In this document: piece by piece, positions 12,201-27,200 of the stretch | Position numbering within the stretch: the first letter of the stretch is position 1 | How the letters are laid out: every line of letters starts with the position of its first letter | Origin: Liolophura sinensis | Taxonomy: Eukaryota; Mollusca; Polyplacophora; Chitonida; Chitonidae | Assembly (NCBI RefSeq): GCF_032854445.1 | Contig: NC_088301.1 | Location: forward strand, 41,847,116 to 41,899,186 | DNA: 52,071 nucleotides | Reading direction: 5' to 3' | The notes under the pieces: model-generated | The model's database searches: none | The model's input: the letters and a program-made list of their open reading frames with translations, nothing else | Told to the model about the DNA's origin: nothing | Made by a program: the position numbers and the translations under genes

Positions 12201-15200
12201 GGCTCTCCTCTTACTTGACTGACACCTACAGTTTGAAAAGGAAATTCTCCTTGCAACTGCTTAATCTTCATGATGTCTGGATTTATGAAAGTAGAAAAAC
12301 TGCAAGCTGAAATTATAGTTCGCTCATTTAAAAAGCAGAAGGACGTATCCAGTGTTCCCCTTCTCGTTCGTAAAGTTGGAAGATTGGCAGAGGGCACCAT
12401 TTAATACACAATGTTTAAGGTATATGGCTTTTCTTGTTTCTTTGCGGTGGACACAGATGAGAACGATGGCTTTCCCGTCCCTTCAACACCAGAGGAGCTG
12501 CACAGTTTTGACAATGATGTGTTTTCTGCCCGATCCTCCAACAGCCTTCCAGATCACCATGTTCTCTCCAAGTCAAAGTCCATATCAGATCTTCATAAGC
12601 TCAGCGGCAAAGTCAATTTTCTTAAGAAGAAGAAGCATTACAGTAAGTTTTTTTTTTTGTTTTTTTTTCCGTAATATTACATTGAAAGAGCTTTCACAGT
12701 CAACTTTTAAACTTGAATTTGGGCTACCCAGGTGCCTCCACTCATAAGAGGAACACCTGCAGTATAATAACCTTCAGTATAGCATTAAATGTCAATCACT
12801 CAACTAATCAATCAACCAATCATGAGTTTTGTTTTTGTGTCTCTGTCCATCCATCACTGTGTACTTAAGCCTGGATAAGTCTATACACATAAAATTACTT
12901 GGAATATAATATAAATCCAGATACGTATAATTGAAGTGCAGCATTTTAGAATCATATTTTGGAGCTTTGCTACTAATTTTAAATGTTCTGTTGTTAGCTG
13001 GAATGGTGTAGTATAGAATTGACAAAAATAAGCAACTTTAGATGTACGTGTATGATGTATACAGGAGGAAATGTAGCATAACATGTGGGAGTCTTATAAT
13101 GCCTCCTGTAACAGTAAATCTGAAATCAGTACTTGCAGGTACATGTAGATGTGTATTTAATTGTATATTTAATTATATAATGATGTGTATTAAACATCTA
13201 ACTAACCGGATGTACTTATGATTTTAGGGAATGCAAACATAGGTTGAAGTACTGTCATTCGGTATCAAGGGACACAACTCTTGTTAGCTCTACCCATATA
13301 TAAATCTGTGGAAATAGTTGTTTCATTCAAGGAAAAATTGGAGGTTGGGTGGTGGGAGTGCATTGGCAGGTAAAGAAATATTTGTGTACATCATCAGATG
13401 GAAACAGATGTAAACTTTTTTTGGGAAGTAACATAAACAAGGTAAACATCATTAATAAATTGTCATTAGGCCTCATTCAGAAAACACCTGAAACATTTAT
13501 TTGCCAAGGTGACTGGCTGTATAATTACCAAGCTGCCTATCAGCACTGCTTTAGTCTCTGACACGTGTGCATATTTATTTGGAAGAAATCCAATATTCCT
13601 GCAACAATTACATATATATTGGCTAAAATGAACAAACCAGGCATCCCAAAAATTAGAAGAAATAGGGTATACAGGGTATACATTCCAATATTTTTTTTTT
13701 CACAAACTTTATTTATTTGATTTTAACACATGAAGTTTGATGACCAGATTTGTTTCTTTGTGGTGTCATTTATGTGGTACATGCACTTGCTGAAGAGTAA
13801 CATATTAGCTGCCAAGCCAGTAAATACTACCACCTGTCAGTAAATAGAAGCACCTGTTTTTATTAGCAAGGTCCACTAGTTTGCACACGTGCACATGTAC
13901 GTGTCATTCACATAATGCATATGTATGTACATGTATAATTAATTTTGGGCATCCTGACTCCAGTGTTTAAAATTCACTCATTACCTCTAAGAAGGGAAAT
14001 GGGTCTGGCTGTACATGTTATAATCTCACAAGTGTATATATATGTAACAGGTGATTAGGCAGACATGTCTTGCATGAAGATTTAATATTTCACCTCGGGT
14101 ATAACAAAGGTTTTGACATGTTGCAGGAAAAGATAGTTGGGTAATTTATTGTTCTCCTTGGCTAATATTTTGAGGAAAATGAGAGACTAATCAGAATGAT
14201 AGCCCTTTGCTAATTTATACAGTTTTGATGTTACTTTGAGTATTAATCAGTTTAATCATCTTTTAGTACGTAAATGGAAACAAATCAGTTTTCAAGAAAG
14301 TGAAGAATTTTTGTTAAAAACACGGCTGATACTTGTTGAAGTTTGTGTCTGTGTAGGATAGACTCATATATGGTGGATTTGTTTCTGGGTTTTGTTTTCT
14401 GTTTTTTTTATTATATATAACTTCAAGGTCTGAGAAGCAGTGTAGTTTTATATCAACAAATCTTAGCAAATGTTGTGTAGCCTGTACTTTCATTGTGGGC
14501 ATATTCTTCAAGGTCCTTGGGTTTAATTGGCTAAATTGTGTGGAATAATCGGTTCAGAAATATAATTAGAACCCTTGTTTTTTAAAGGTGTTAGAATGTT
14601 ACGTGGCCAGTCCTAAAATATTTTATGTAGTGAGAGTTGTTACTCTTCGTAGTGTTAGGAAAGGTTTGTGCCTAACATTGTATCTAATGCTGCTAGTTTT
14701 AAAACAAGTTGCACTGGCTGTACCAAAACTTTGCATTTCATTTTGATTTGTGCTGTGCTGTGATGGGGTCCGTATCACCCTCCTGTCCGGGGCCTACAAC
14801 TTTGTTATTTTTTGTCCACCATATCCAGGCAATATCTAGAATTTATGGCTGGATCTGTAACAAACATTTCTCTATTTACAAAAATGAATGCACTGTTTTA
14901 TGATTGTGGAATAAAGAAAGATACATGTACATGTCAGCCTATAACAACACACAACTGTAGGTATGTGTAAACTGTTCGCATTGCTGTTGATATGACCACA
15001 TTAGCTATAAACTTGAATCTGTCATGGCAAAGTTGAAGAAGACACTTGCCTCTAAATCTCTGTGACAAGCAGGGTGCTGGTTCAAACCTGGCTTTAGACA
15101 CGGAATTTGTGAATTCCCCCACTTCAATGTTTGCTTGGCCCTGAAGACAACAAGTGGTTGACGATGTTTGTATGGCCATTTACATTGTAGCGCTTGTTAA

Positions 15201-18200
15201 AGAGCACTTAACGTTCATTGATATGGTGATAAATCTTTCTAGGATATTAAAAAAAAATTTTTTTGTGTAACCCGTTTTACTGTACTCATAAAACAGACCA
15301 TCATGTTATAAGTGAAAAATTCTTAAGTGTTGCAGTGTCAGTCAGTCAGTCAGTCAGTCAGTCAGTCAATCAAATAGATTTGTTTCATTGCGAGAGCAGT
15401 ATGTGTATGTACAGGTAATACATAATTAGGCTTCTAAGGTTAAAGCTTGTATTTTTCATGTCAGAGCCAAACTGTGTAGTCAAACACAACCATACTATGT
15501 AATGGTAATCAAATGGTATCCTAGTGTGACCTATTTTTCCGCCATATTGCTTTAACAAGCTTATTCTCTAGGCCCACTGCATTGATCAAGCTTGGTAGGC
15601 TGTTATAGCAATATTAAACAGAGCAACATAAATTGCAAAGAGCGTTGAATTCTAAGGAAAACTGCAGAAGCTGGTCATTGGTAATATGCCGTCACATAAT
15701 GATATGTTTTTTACTTTTAAAGGTACAAATTTGCTGTTAGATGTAGATTTGCCTGATGAACTTGAATCTGGTTTCATTTTCTTTCTCTGGTATATAGTTT
15801 TCCTGATACTAGTAGTTGCTATTTAAACCATTTTTTAAGGTCACATGAATTGAAACCAATGCTTCTGTGAAGCTGTAAATTGGTCAGCAGATAGATCAAC
15901 TGCTGCTTTTCGTATTGGCCCAATCAAGCGTTTAACAAGGGGGATAGCTTTGACGTCTTTATAAAAAAAAAATTCTTATAATTAGTGTTACATCACAGTG
16001 GCTAGCTAGCAGATGGCTATAGGGAAAGTATACCTGTAACTACACGTATGGGTTGTGTTTAGAGGAAAAAACAAAAATCTTATTTCATGGCTACCTGACA
16101 TGTTTACATAGAAAACACCTATGGGTATATAATTTAACTTCCTGATTTTAAATATTTTAATATATTTTGATCTTATTCTTATTTCATATAGAATATAAAG
16201 AGTTGATTGTTTATAACAGCCGTTGCTGTCTGTTTTAACCTGGGCCCCAGGTATTATGGTAAGTATTGTTACGGTTTGAAGTAGGCTTCTCAGTTAACAG
16301 GTTGGAAAGTCCATTGTTATCGTACAGGTTCTTAGGGGGGTCATTTATTGACCTATTTTTGAATTTTGAATGACGAGAATGCAGTTGGATATAATTTGGC
16401 TAGCTGAAGATGATTTTTTTTCGTGTAAATTGCATGTTAAATCTAGAAAAGAACATTGTTTCCTTTTGAGTTTCTTATGGTAATCTGACCAGAAAATCAT
16501 TACTGCTGTGAAGCTGAACATTGGTGACAGTAAAGACCTATATCTAATCTTACTTTTAGCTTATAATGTTTTACCTGTTGTAACAAACAAAACTAATAGC
16601 AGATGAAAGTTAAGTATTTTGGCTTATTCTCAGTCAAAAAAAAGTACAGTGATGAAAAGAACATCAGAACATAAAGTAGTCCAAAGATAGCAAAATGACT
16701 GATATAATATATACTATATATGCATAGAATTAAATAGATGCAAGACCCTACTGAGGCAAGGGAAAGTTGCTATTAGACTGCATTGGCTGAAGTGTAAATT
16801 TTGCTGCATGTCATTTTAAAATCCAGTAAGTTTTAAAATACCAATACCAAAAAGTTATGGAAAGCTTCAAATGTTGTTAAGCAATGAAACGTGTCTGTAC
16901 TGAAACAAATTCCAAAAACTGGGAGTCAAGACTACCTGGAAGCGATGAAACTGCATACAGTTCAAAGTTTTGTAAATTGATTTAGTGTTAATAGATATAC
17001 ATGTAGAAAAAGAATAAAAAAAACGACAACTTATGGACAGGCCATGACTTATCTTCATAATGGTTCACGTGTTCATGTACAAATGTATGTAGTAGCTGCG
17101 ACTAATATAATATATGCTATATTAGCTTCAGGTAATAGTAATTTACAATTATTGTATATAGAGCCAAGATAAAGAAGAAATGTAACATGATTAATATGAT
17201 GAAGCTGTTGTATTGTAATTGTCTTTGTCTACAGTTTATGTTAAGGGATTTTCTATCTGACCTTAAAAACCACAGAAATTTGTGTTGACATACATATACA
17301 TATATTTTTGACTGCGACCAGCCAAATGGAGTAAGCAACTGTACATTTTAGTTCATGGATGGAATATTATATGAACACAGAAAAGGCCATCTGCTTCCCT
17401 GAAGGGCATACATTTAAAATTCTGATAGTTTCAATTTGTCCTCTGCTGATTTACCAATGGGTCTTTGAATTTTAATGACATGAGATGGGGCCTGATAAAA
17501 CCCAGTAATGATTTCATTATACAGTGCTAACACTTGGTTCTGCTTGACTGGCTGCATGGCTTGAGCCTGCTGTATTACCATGGGTTGCCCCAGCCAGACC
17601 TATTCCTATTGATTCAGCCTTGCCTCATTGATGGACCTCACTGGTTGGTCCAGACAGGCATCTCCTTTCTGCTGCAGGGTATAGACCTACCGTTGTAGGA
17701 ATAGGTGATTCTAGCTATGAATTATTATCTCCTTCATTAAATTTTATCATATCTATTATCTAAAACAAAACAAAAGACAAAATATGAAATAAAATTCATA
17801 AAAAAAAACATAGTTCACCTCTGACTGTTAATTTGCATTTGCCTTCAGTGACCTCAGTCTGTATATATAATGTTGAATTTCCCCGATGACATTTCACTGG
17901 CATTTTTCGCTGAGGACAGAGTGTGTTGAGAAGGCTTGGCTGAACGTAATGACCCACAAATGGTTGAAGGTTGCACATTTTTAGTTGACAGCTGAGAGGG
18001 GTTTTCCTGATGAACAAAATGCCACATGCAGTGTGCTGCTGCACCAGACCATCTGGCCCAGGAGTTCACTGCCACTGTAACTTAGCCAGCGGAAGAGCCT
18101 GAACATTTAAATTAAAAAAATCAATCAGTTTCCATGGTGATTGCTGCTAGGTGACAGTATTGATTTCTGGCTGCTGCGACAGTAGAGAGCATTATGCAGT

Positions 18201-21200
18201 AGCATTGGCAAAGCTGGGGAATTTTGGGACTGTAGCAATTTGTAGACGAAGTGAGCTAGTGGAAAAGAATATCTCATGGATAGGTTTGGGAACGTACGGC
18301 TGTAATTCTTATCACACATTTTACCATTACTCATGGACACTGCAAGATTTTCCACTATAGGAGCAGGATAATTGAAGCCAGCCATTGTCTGGCTGTCAGA
18401 TAAGGTTGTGATTCCAGCTCATCCTTCCAACTGCTGTGCTTAGGCGCTAGGAATGACACACATGTGGTTGCTTTGCAGCATCTTCGGTTGATAACGACTG
18501 ATAACTGAACCAAATGCATCGGGCACATTTGATAATATAAAGTGGTTGAAGGCTGAAAGTGGTACCAGATGTGCTGGTTATGACCACGTTGTTGTGGTTG
18601 AGATGCCCGAAGGTGCCAGTGGTTGTGAGGAATTATTGGAAAATGGATTTGTGGCAGACGATCTTTGAGTGAAAATCCCTCCAGCCGTTGGTCATCCCAG
18701 CCTGTATGTATTGTCCCTTGGATACGGCGCAGGGCCCTATTAGTCATCGTCTTGGGCAGGCTGGGCTGTTTCTGGACTGCCCTCTGCTGGCCAGGATTCC
18801 GTCCCCATTGTTTTCACCAAACAGAGCTCTTCTCTAGCAAGAATGGCGAGTTCTTACCAGCCCCATTCTGCTCTCCAAACATTACAATGCTTTGATGCCA
18901 AATAATAGCATGGCCTTGCATCGCCCTGCATTGCGAGTCTTGGAAGTCCCCGCCATATTGGAGCATCCATGTGTGCCCTTGAAGAATTGAGGCTCTGTTG
19001 TGAATTTTGACTCATCAGAAGCTATGTGCATGTGGGGTAAGATTTATTTTATTACAAATTGACCCTAGTGGCATCTCTCTTACATAGTGATATCCATCCA
19101 CAAGTCATTTGAGCATTATGTATCAGCCATGTTGTTGGGTTGAGAAATAGAGCAAATATTATTGTTCGGGTACATACCAAAATATGAATATTGGGACATA
19201 TTTACATGGGTGGGAGATGGATACTTCAGTGCTTCCAAACTAGAATTATATGTTTCACGTCATATCATTATAACATGGATAGTTAACAGTGGTGGTTTTT
19301 TGTATTTGACAGAAGCAATGCCTGGTAGCAGAGACAATGTCAGTAATGCACTAATGTGACCTTGGCCTTCCTGGACATTGTTCAGGACATATTAGTTACG
19401 TGTCATATGTAGTACTGTTGTGTTGTATTCATACATGCACTTAGCAAGTTGAAATCTTTTACTTTTAAACTGACAGTTGTCATGACAAATAATGATTTTA
19501 TTTTGAATGTAAAATTTTAAGTGTTAGTGTCACATGTGTCAGAGGCATTTATACATTGAGTTGAAATGATAGCATTCTTTTTCATTATAACCATTCATTG
19601 TGTTATTGCGAATCTCTGCTCGCTAAATAAGCCTTAATTTATGCATTATGTTTAAATGTTTGAATCATTCGAGTAATAACAAAGATTGAATCCATTTTCT
19701 GAACAAGAGACCATGCAGGCATAATACTAAATGCTTGATAGTGGAAACACTTGTCTCAATGAAATTGCTTTATAAGTGCATATATTTTATGCTGATTGGT
19801 CAACATGAAAAATCTCTCACAATTTTTCCTCCATGAATTCAAAAACAATAGATCCAAATACATGTCTTTTCATGTTGCTGTAATTTGCTGTGAGCCACCA
19901 AATGAGCCATGGTGCATGTGAACGATTATATGCTTAGACCTACATGTATATCTATTACCAATGTAGTCAAGAAAGAATTTCATCCAAACTGGACCGATTG
20001 CAGCCTTATCCTTGCTTTGTATATGCTGATTCTCAAGTTAATGACTCTGATCTCAGTAACTATTAATTTAAAGGGAGGTAAGCCTTCAGTGAATATACAA
20101 CACAGCCATCAGTGTCTGATTTCGAAATTTAACATGGCTTATTTAGAGGGAATAAAAGATAACAAGGACATGGTATAGATAAGGCTGGGATTTATTATAC
20201 CTATACTGTACTATATCCCAGGCTAAGGCAAAACAGCATGTAAAACTTAAATAAAAATATGTCTTAAATCACAATGTACTATTTATTACAGACATTTAAG
20301 TATGTACATAACCCAAAAGTTGCTACTCATGTAATAGGACCTCTGTGCACAGGATGACTGTTTCTAGACACACAGGGTATGGTTAATGTGGTTAAGGTTT
20401 ATGATGCTTTTAGATTCAAGCCAGTAACTAATCAGCAGTAATTAACCCTTGTGTCATGACATGTTGCACATTGAATGAATGAACAAAAGTATATTGAAGC
20501 TGTCTCAGGCAAGTACTCAGTTATTATAAGGAAGATGAGCAATGCCTAACGTGCTGAATTATTCATAGTAACACCTTGTGGTTGCTAACCAGATTAGCTT
20601 CGAATTTTTTCAATCCATGACTTTCTCATTTAAATCTCTTACATTTTGAAACACATGTATTTCGAAGGCTGCTATGAAAGGTGAGAAGGTTGGAGCACTG
20701 AGTGCTGTTACCTGCCAGAAGCTGTTGTCTTTAGGATAGCATTTACAATACTTGGTATTTACAAACAGTGGTTACCCTTAGTTAAAACTCTTAATGTGTA
20801 GAGATATTTGTAAATGTAAGAACTCAAAACAATTAATAACCTGGTAATGCATTCAAGTGTTACTTATGGAAGTGTTATTTCACTTCTTATTGTAAACTTC
20901 ACAGACATGGTACAATGAGATGTGTAACTGTTAACTTAGAAATGATGACGAGTAGACTGTTATGCTATATCAGTTCATTACAGTATGTCTTTCCTTGGCT
21001 TTTGGCAATGTTGTATCAATTGCTAGAGGAAGTAGAAAATATGATTAAATAATTGCTGATATTACTGAGAATGGCAATGTATTCCATTTCCATCTAATCG
21101 TTATAAGTGTGAAGGAAGTTAGTTGAAGCTCAACCCTCTTTGTCTTTAGAAGGCCTTTTTAAAGAGACTCCATTTACAGAGCCTATCACAGCTGTCACAT

Positions 21201-24200
21201 GTATATCTTCCTGATGTAAAATTTCACCGAGGAGTATGTTTCAAATGTAGCCTGATTCTAAGGGCTCTACCAATCATAGACAGGTGTTTAGACATTTGTT
21301 TCGAATGTACGATATGTTACTGGAGAAATGCTTTTCAGGTCCGAAAATACTATTTTATTACATTTATTTTCCCATAAAAAGGCACTTTTGGGCGAACTTT
21401 TGGGTGATTTACCACAATTGGCAGTGATCAAATTGCAGTTTATAAAGGATGTGTTATTAAATTGTTTACTGAAGCAAAAGCAAAAATGTTACTGAAATTG
21501 CTATTCTCAGTTGTAACTCATACAGGCACAGTTCATTCTGAAAAAAATGACGTAGTGTTGTGAGAAGTTACTTTGTCTTTTGATATACTGATTTTTCGGA
21601 TATTTGTCAACTTTACGATGACAGAATAGTCAAACTCGACAGATGTTTATCTCAAAGTCAGTGAGATCTAGCTGCATCTGGATAAATAGTGTATAGGTGA
21701 AAAACATTTTGGCAGAATAATACTTCCAGTGCATTATACTTAATTGTATCAGACTAATCTTATAACAGCTCAAATATTCATTTGTTTGGCAATAACTGTT
21801 TTTACACTGTAATCAACATTATTTCACTTACACAACGGCGGCTAGCATTCGGGTGGGAAGAAACCAGGGACAGTTCAAAGAGAGCATTATGAATTAACAA
21901 TGCACATTCTTACTGAGTAACATTGTCTAAATTGTCACAAATATGATAAATCTGAATTTTATTGGATGTATAGTGCTCTTTGTGAGCCTGTACTTCCTGC
22001 CAGTGACTTATAGCTGTGTAAATTCTCGTGTCAGTGAGTCAGGTTGTATAAAACAGTTTTTGTTGTAAAATCTTTCCCCCTCATTACGTTATTATTAGTA
22101 TAGATTGATAATCGTGAAAGGAAGTTTTTAGCTTGTCGAAATAGTCGCTTCCTCATATTGTATTGGAAGTATAAGTGGGCTAGAACTTGGAACACGAGGA
22201 AATTAACATGGCTCAGTGGCTGGTGTTAATAAAAGGACTGTTGTGGCTTGACATTAATATATAGCTACTAGTCTGTTGTAACTGGACTGTACTTAAAACT
22301 TGTAGTTACATGTAGATGTTCATGTGTGCCATTTATTTGTGGTAGGTACGTCAAGATATGTCCTGATTGTCCATACACACATACCCTGTATTTGTGAACT
22401 AGAGCATGCTCAAAGATTCCTCAAACACAGTGAGAGGAAAACTGATCTCCTGTGGCTCCTTTTCATTCAGTATGTGTAAAATTCATCTGAATGCTGTATA
22501 TAGAGAACAAAATGCACAAGTTTGTACTAGGAGAAATTTCTTGAAAATTTGATGTTGGATTTAATACATGTATGTGATAATAAAGAACTTTGCCATGTTT
22601 TTTTTTACGAATACAGTACATGTTTAAGTGTGAAATGAATTTGTATTCATAAGAGGTTGATACATCTTACTGGCTCTCATCCATAACATATATTGCTGTG
22701 GTGGCATGATTTCACTCAGTGGTTTGAAGGTAACAGGATCATGCTCACAAAATATCTCTGTTACCTAAGGGCCAGACGTCCTTCTTGTCCTTTCTGTTCC
22801 CTGTATCATTGACGAATGCGATTAAAGGAGCTGTATTCTCATATGGGAGAGTGGATACTCTTTTCTTTATGGAGTATACTTTGTCTTGTTGAAGAATAGC
22901 AGATTGAGTGGCAGACATATTGCCTCCTCCATATTAAATAAATGTGAACAGATGTTTGAGGGAACAGTGTCACTGTTTTCATGTAATAAGATAAATTATT
23001 ATATCCTGATCCTGTAAAATAATTTTGTCAGTATGAATATTATAATCAACATCCTCAGAGAATGTTTGCCCTGTTCTCTCCAGAAGGTGAAAGTTTGTGT
23101 GTATTTGTAGAAGGAAAAGTGGTAATGATCCTAGGCCAGATCATTTCCTGGTACAACAGCATTTTTGTTTTGATGGATAAACATCTGTTCTGATGATACT
23201 TCTAGGGTGGTACATTTGCAGATTTGGAGATCACCTTTGAAAGCATTTGTTTGAGGAGATATGAATTAAGCTATGGTTGACACTTGGGCTTGTATCAGGG
23301 TATTATGTTGGGCAGGTATTAGATATGCATGTATAATAAGTGGTTGACTGTATGTGACGGGGATAAATCTGGTGTTTTGGTGTCCTGTAGGAACTGGCCC
23401 CCTTCCCTGAAGGTTACACTCAAGCCAAGCTGAGTCACCACCTCGTGAGAATTACCTCAGTCTACAAGTCATCAGGGCTCAGTCTCCGGCTCTACTCATT
23501 CTGGGTTAGCATACATGTACATGTGGTTAGATCTCATGGTACTTGTGTCAGAATGCATTATGATGCATATACATGAACTTAAGGACATTATAAGCATGTG
23601 CTATATCAAGACATTTTGATCTTGTATCAGATCATTTTAAACAAGTATCAGTCGAGAACATTTTAAACTTTTATCATGAAATTTCAGCAGCATTTCAGCA
23701 TAGTTCATGACCTAGGTGGCAATTTTTCGCTTAGCATGTCATAATGCCTTAAGCATTTTTTTGGATGAGTGAGTGAGTGAGTGCTTGGGGTTTAACGTCG
23801 TACTCAACAATTTTTCAGTCATATGACGACGAAGGAATCATTAGGGTGCATGTACGTGTAATGTGCCTCCTTGTTGCAGGACGGATTTCCACCGCTCTTT
23901 TATTTAGTGCTGCTTCACTGAGACGACTTACCGAAGGCAAGTAAGTCGCCCCACCCGAGCCATTATACTGATACGGGTCAACCAGTCGTTGCACCATCCC
24001 CTTCATGCTGAACGCCAAGCCAGGAAGTTACAACTTCCTCTTTTAAAGTCTTAGGTGTGACTCGATCAAGGATTGATCCTGGATCTACCGGTCCCGAAGC
24101 GTACGCTCTACCAACTGTGCTATCCGGGCCGGTTATTTTTTTGGATGAGCTGTGGAATCTAGAAGTGGACATCACATTTAACCTCAGACATGTAGTGGAT

Positions 24201-27200
24201 GTTTTGGGATATTAGAGGAATGTTATGATCTGATCTGAGCAAGGTATTCAGAACATGATTTCTGACTTCAGAGATAAGGTCTTATGAGCTCTTATCTGAA
24301 AACTATATTTTAGTATGTCTTGAATGGACTATACTGTCACCTTAACCTACATATAATCTAATAATGTGCCAGTGCCACCTTTCTCCAAATTTCATGGCTA
24401 CAAACTGAAGCTTTTGAGTATATGCATGTTCATGTATATAGATGCAGCAAGGGCTGTATAATGAAATAATTGATCATAACCTAGGGAAGCAAGGCAGAAT
24501 TTTCATTATAGATATTTAGTTAAATTCATTATTAGTATTTGACTATTTAAAGTTGTATGTTTGTTTGCCTTGATTATTTATGACTCATTTGCTTTGGTTG
24601 TCCTGTACTTAGATGTACATGTGTTCAGCTATCAAACTCCCACCAGCTTTTAGCAGATCTAACAACTATGTGAAAAGCTAAAACCTCAGAGTAAAACTGA
24701 CATGGCCTTAGGGGCTGTCCCTAGCTGTTACCATGGCGTTCTGACACTGTGGACTGTGAGCTGGGTGCCTGACATTTGCTCAGGTCTGACTTTTCTGAGG
24801 TGAACACCTCTGGCTGGTAAGGAATCTGCCTGTTGCTAACCTACTTGTACATGATCAGCTCCTCCTAAAACAGGTCCTCAAACAGCAACCTGCACTGTTG
24901 TATGACCCATGTGGCATTGTGTCATCGGACAGAGTGGACTGTCACTGTATCCACTGACCCTGGAACAAGGCATATAAGTTGTATAACCTCCTCTAGCTGC
25001 CAGTTGAGTTAGGCCTAATTTCAGTTTATTGTAGATCTCAGCAAATCCCTAGTGTTGTCTATCATGGTCTGAATATATTTATGATGGTTTTATGGAATTA
25101 ATTTGAATACTTAAGAGGTGATTGGCTGATTACTTGCTAATACATGTGGTTTATTATGGGCATCAAATCCGAGGTCACCTGGTTTAATAGAGCACTTGTG
25201 TTGATTAATTGATTTGTTTGATTATTCTTACCCCTCTAACAGATGACAACATTTAATGCTAATCACTTTATGATAGTGCAGAATGAAAACTTTACTGGGG
25301 TCAATTTAAATTATTTAATATTAAATATTCATACACATTATAACCGTGCACATGTGACAACTGAATGTTACATGTACTCATTTAATTATCTTAAAGCACA
25401 CCAATGACTGTAAAGAATGTTACTGTACTCATGTAGAAGTTATTATAAAGTTAAATTTGTACGCAAATTTTTGGAATATAATTTACACATACAGTGTAAC
25501 ATACACGCTCTAACAATAGCATATATTTTGCATTAATAAGTATAGGGAAGTACCTGGCTCTGATTGCATTAGATGATCACATACGTCACTTTGTGAATAC
25601 TCAAAAGGCAATAAAATGAGCAAAGGGCTGCAGGGTATTATGTAAAATTAAACCTTAATTATAATCTGCCTGGTGTGCGAGTAGTACCAACGTCTTCCCC
25701 ACACCTGGGCACAGTTATTTAAATGCAGACGGAACACTTTTCCGAGCGATAGGGAATTAAGCAAACTTTGTTGCCAGATGAGGTTTGGGCTTACGACTTC
25801 CATCCATTATGCCCGCATATATGCCTTATCTACCTGACTTTGCTAAAAAAAGGCAATTCATTAGTTTACAAAACCTATATTGTCGCACACTTTGTGAATG
25901 GTGTGCACATATGAATGATTGTGTATATTCTAAAGAATATGAAGTTAGACCTGCATATGCAGTGTGAAGTGTAGTGTAAATCCACATTTTAGGAGGAGGA
26001 AACAGTCACGTATTCAAGATATCATAATGCACAAAATATTGATGAACAAAATTATAATGAATGAAGGACATGAACACAATATTTACATCTATGAAAATAA
26101 TAAAATAATGTTAGAAAAATACATTCAACTATGCATGTTAGTATACATACTACTTGAACATTGTTTTTCATCAGCAGTTATATTCCTTACAGACTGGTTG
26201 AGAAGTGTTGAAGAGTTTGACTGTTAGCTGCTGATGACTATTATGTATTGCATAGCTGACAAAATGTCAGATATTTATTATCACAATATACCATTCCTCA
26301 TCACCTCTGAACTGCCTATTGTCATTACATATAATAATATACCTTAAACCCTAACTAAAACTGTATTAATGTATGTCACTCACTACATGTACATATCTAT
26401 ACATCTAATTGTACGTGTATCTATGTATAAAGTGAATTAGTGTGTTTTTGTAAAGTGGTTGAAGCAGTAACTAATGAAGGTACAGATACATGTATGTAGC
26501 CGTAGCCTTTTTGTAAAAGTAACCATAGCATACTGGAAATCTTCAGCCTTTTGACGACTAAAGCACTTTCCTTCAGTGGAATTTAAGCATATAATTATTA
26601 TAAAAAAGATGCTAAAATGATTTGTTGGTGTCACCAAGGATTCAAGCGTCATAAAACTGTACATATTAGTTCCCTACACCCTGTAGCTGTTGCAGAATGT
26701 TTCAAAATATCGGTCGCAGAGGGAGTTGAAAAGGTTTAAGAATTAGGGTATATTAATTATTAAGTGAAGTTAACGGTTTAGGTTTAGTTGAAGCAGTAGT
26801 ATACAGAATATGTGTTCATAACTAGTATAATATGAAGTGTGTGGTGTAGAATTTTTGACATAGACTGATTATTCTGAAGCATATACATGTATATTGATTG
26901 TAACATTGCTGGATATTAACATAGGCCCAATATAATGGCCCCACTTGCTGTGTAATACCCTGTGATGACCTCTATTGCTTGTGTTTGCTTTCAGCTGTAA
27001 TGGAGATCAGTTACTTGACTAATACTTCCTGGTTAGTAGGTCTGTGAGGTTTATATTTCATTGGCTTGCTACTAAGAATCCACCTGTACTTAAAGGCAGC
27101 CTCTTGTTGAAAACCATACAAGCAGATCCATGTAAATTCATACACACTGACTATATTTAGACCTGCTTTGTTACACTGCAGCTTTTGAGACAGTCATCAC

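Noticed and set aside
18355-18747. 130-codon minus-strand open frame in a GC-richer stretch
   Set aside because: No domain or splice structure recognised, and overlapping frames are open on the other strand; treated as chance.
24070-24134. tRNA gene on the minus strand
   Set aside because: A and B boxes are present, but it is the head of a SINE: a non-tRNA body and repeat tail follow and I could not fold an intact cloverleaf with acceptor stem.
23815-24175. Minus-strand open frames suggesting a small gene
   Set aside because: They lie almost entirely within a tRNA-derived SINE with a 15-bp target-site duplication.
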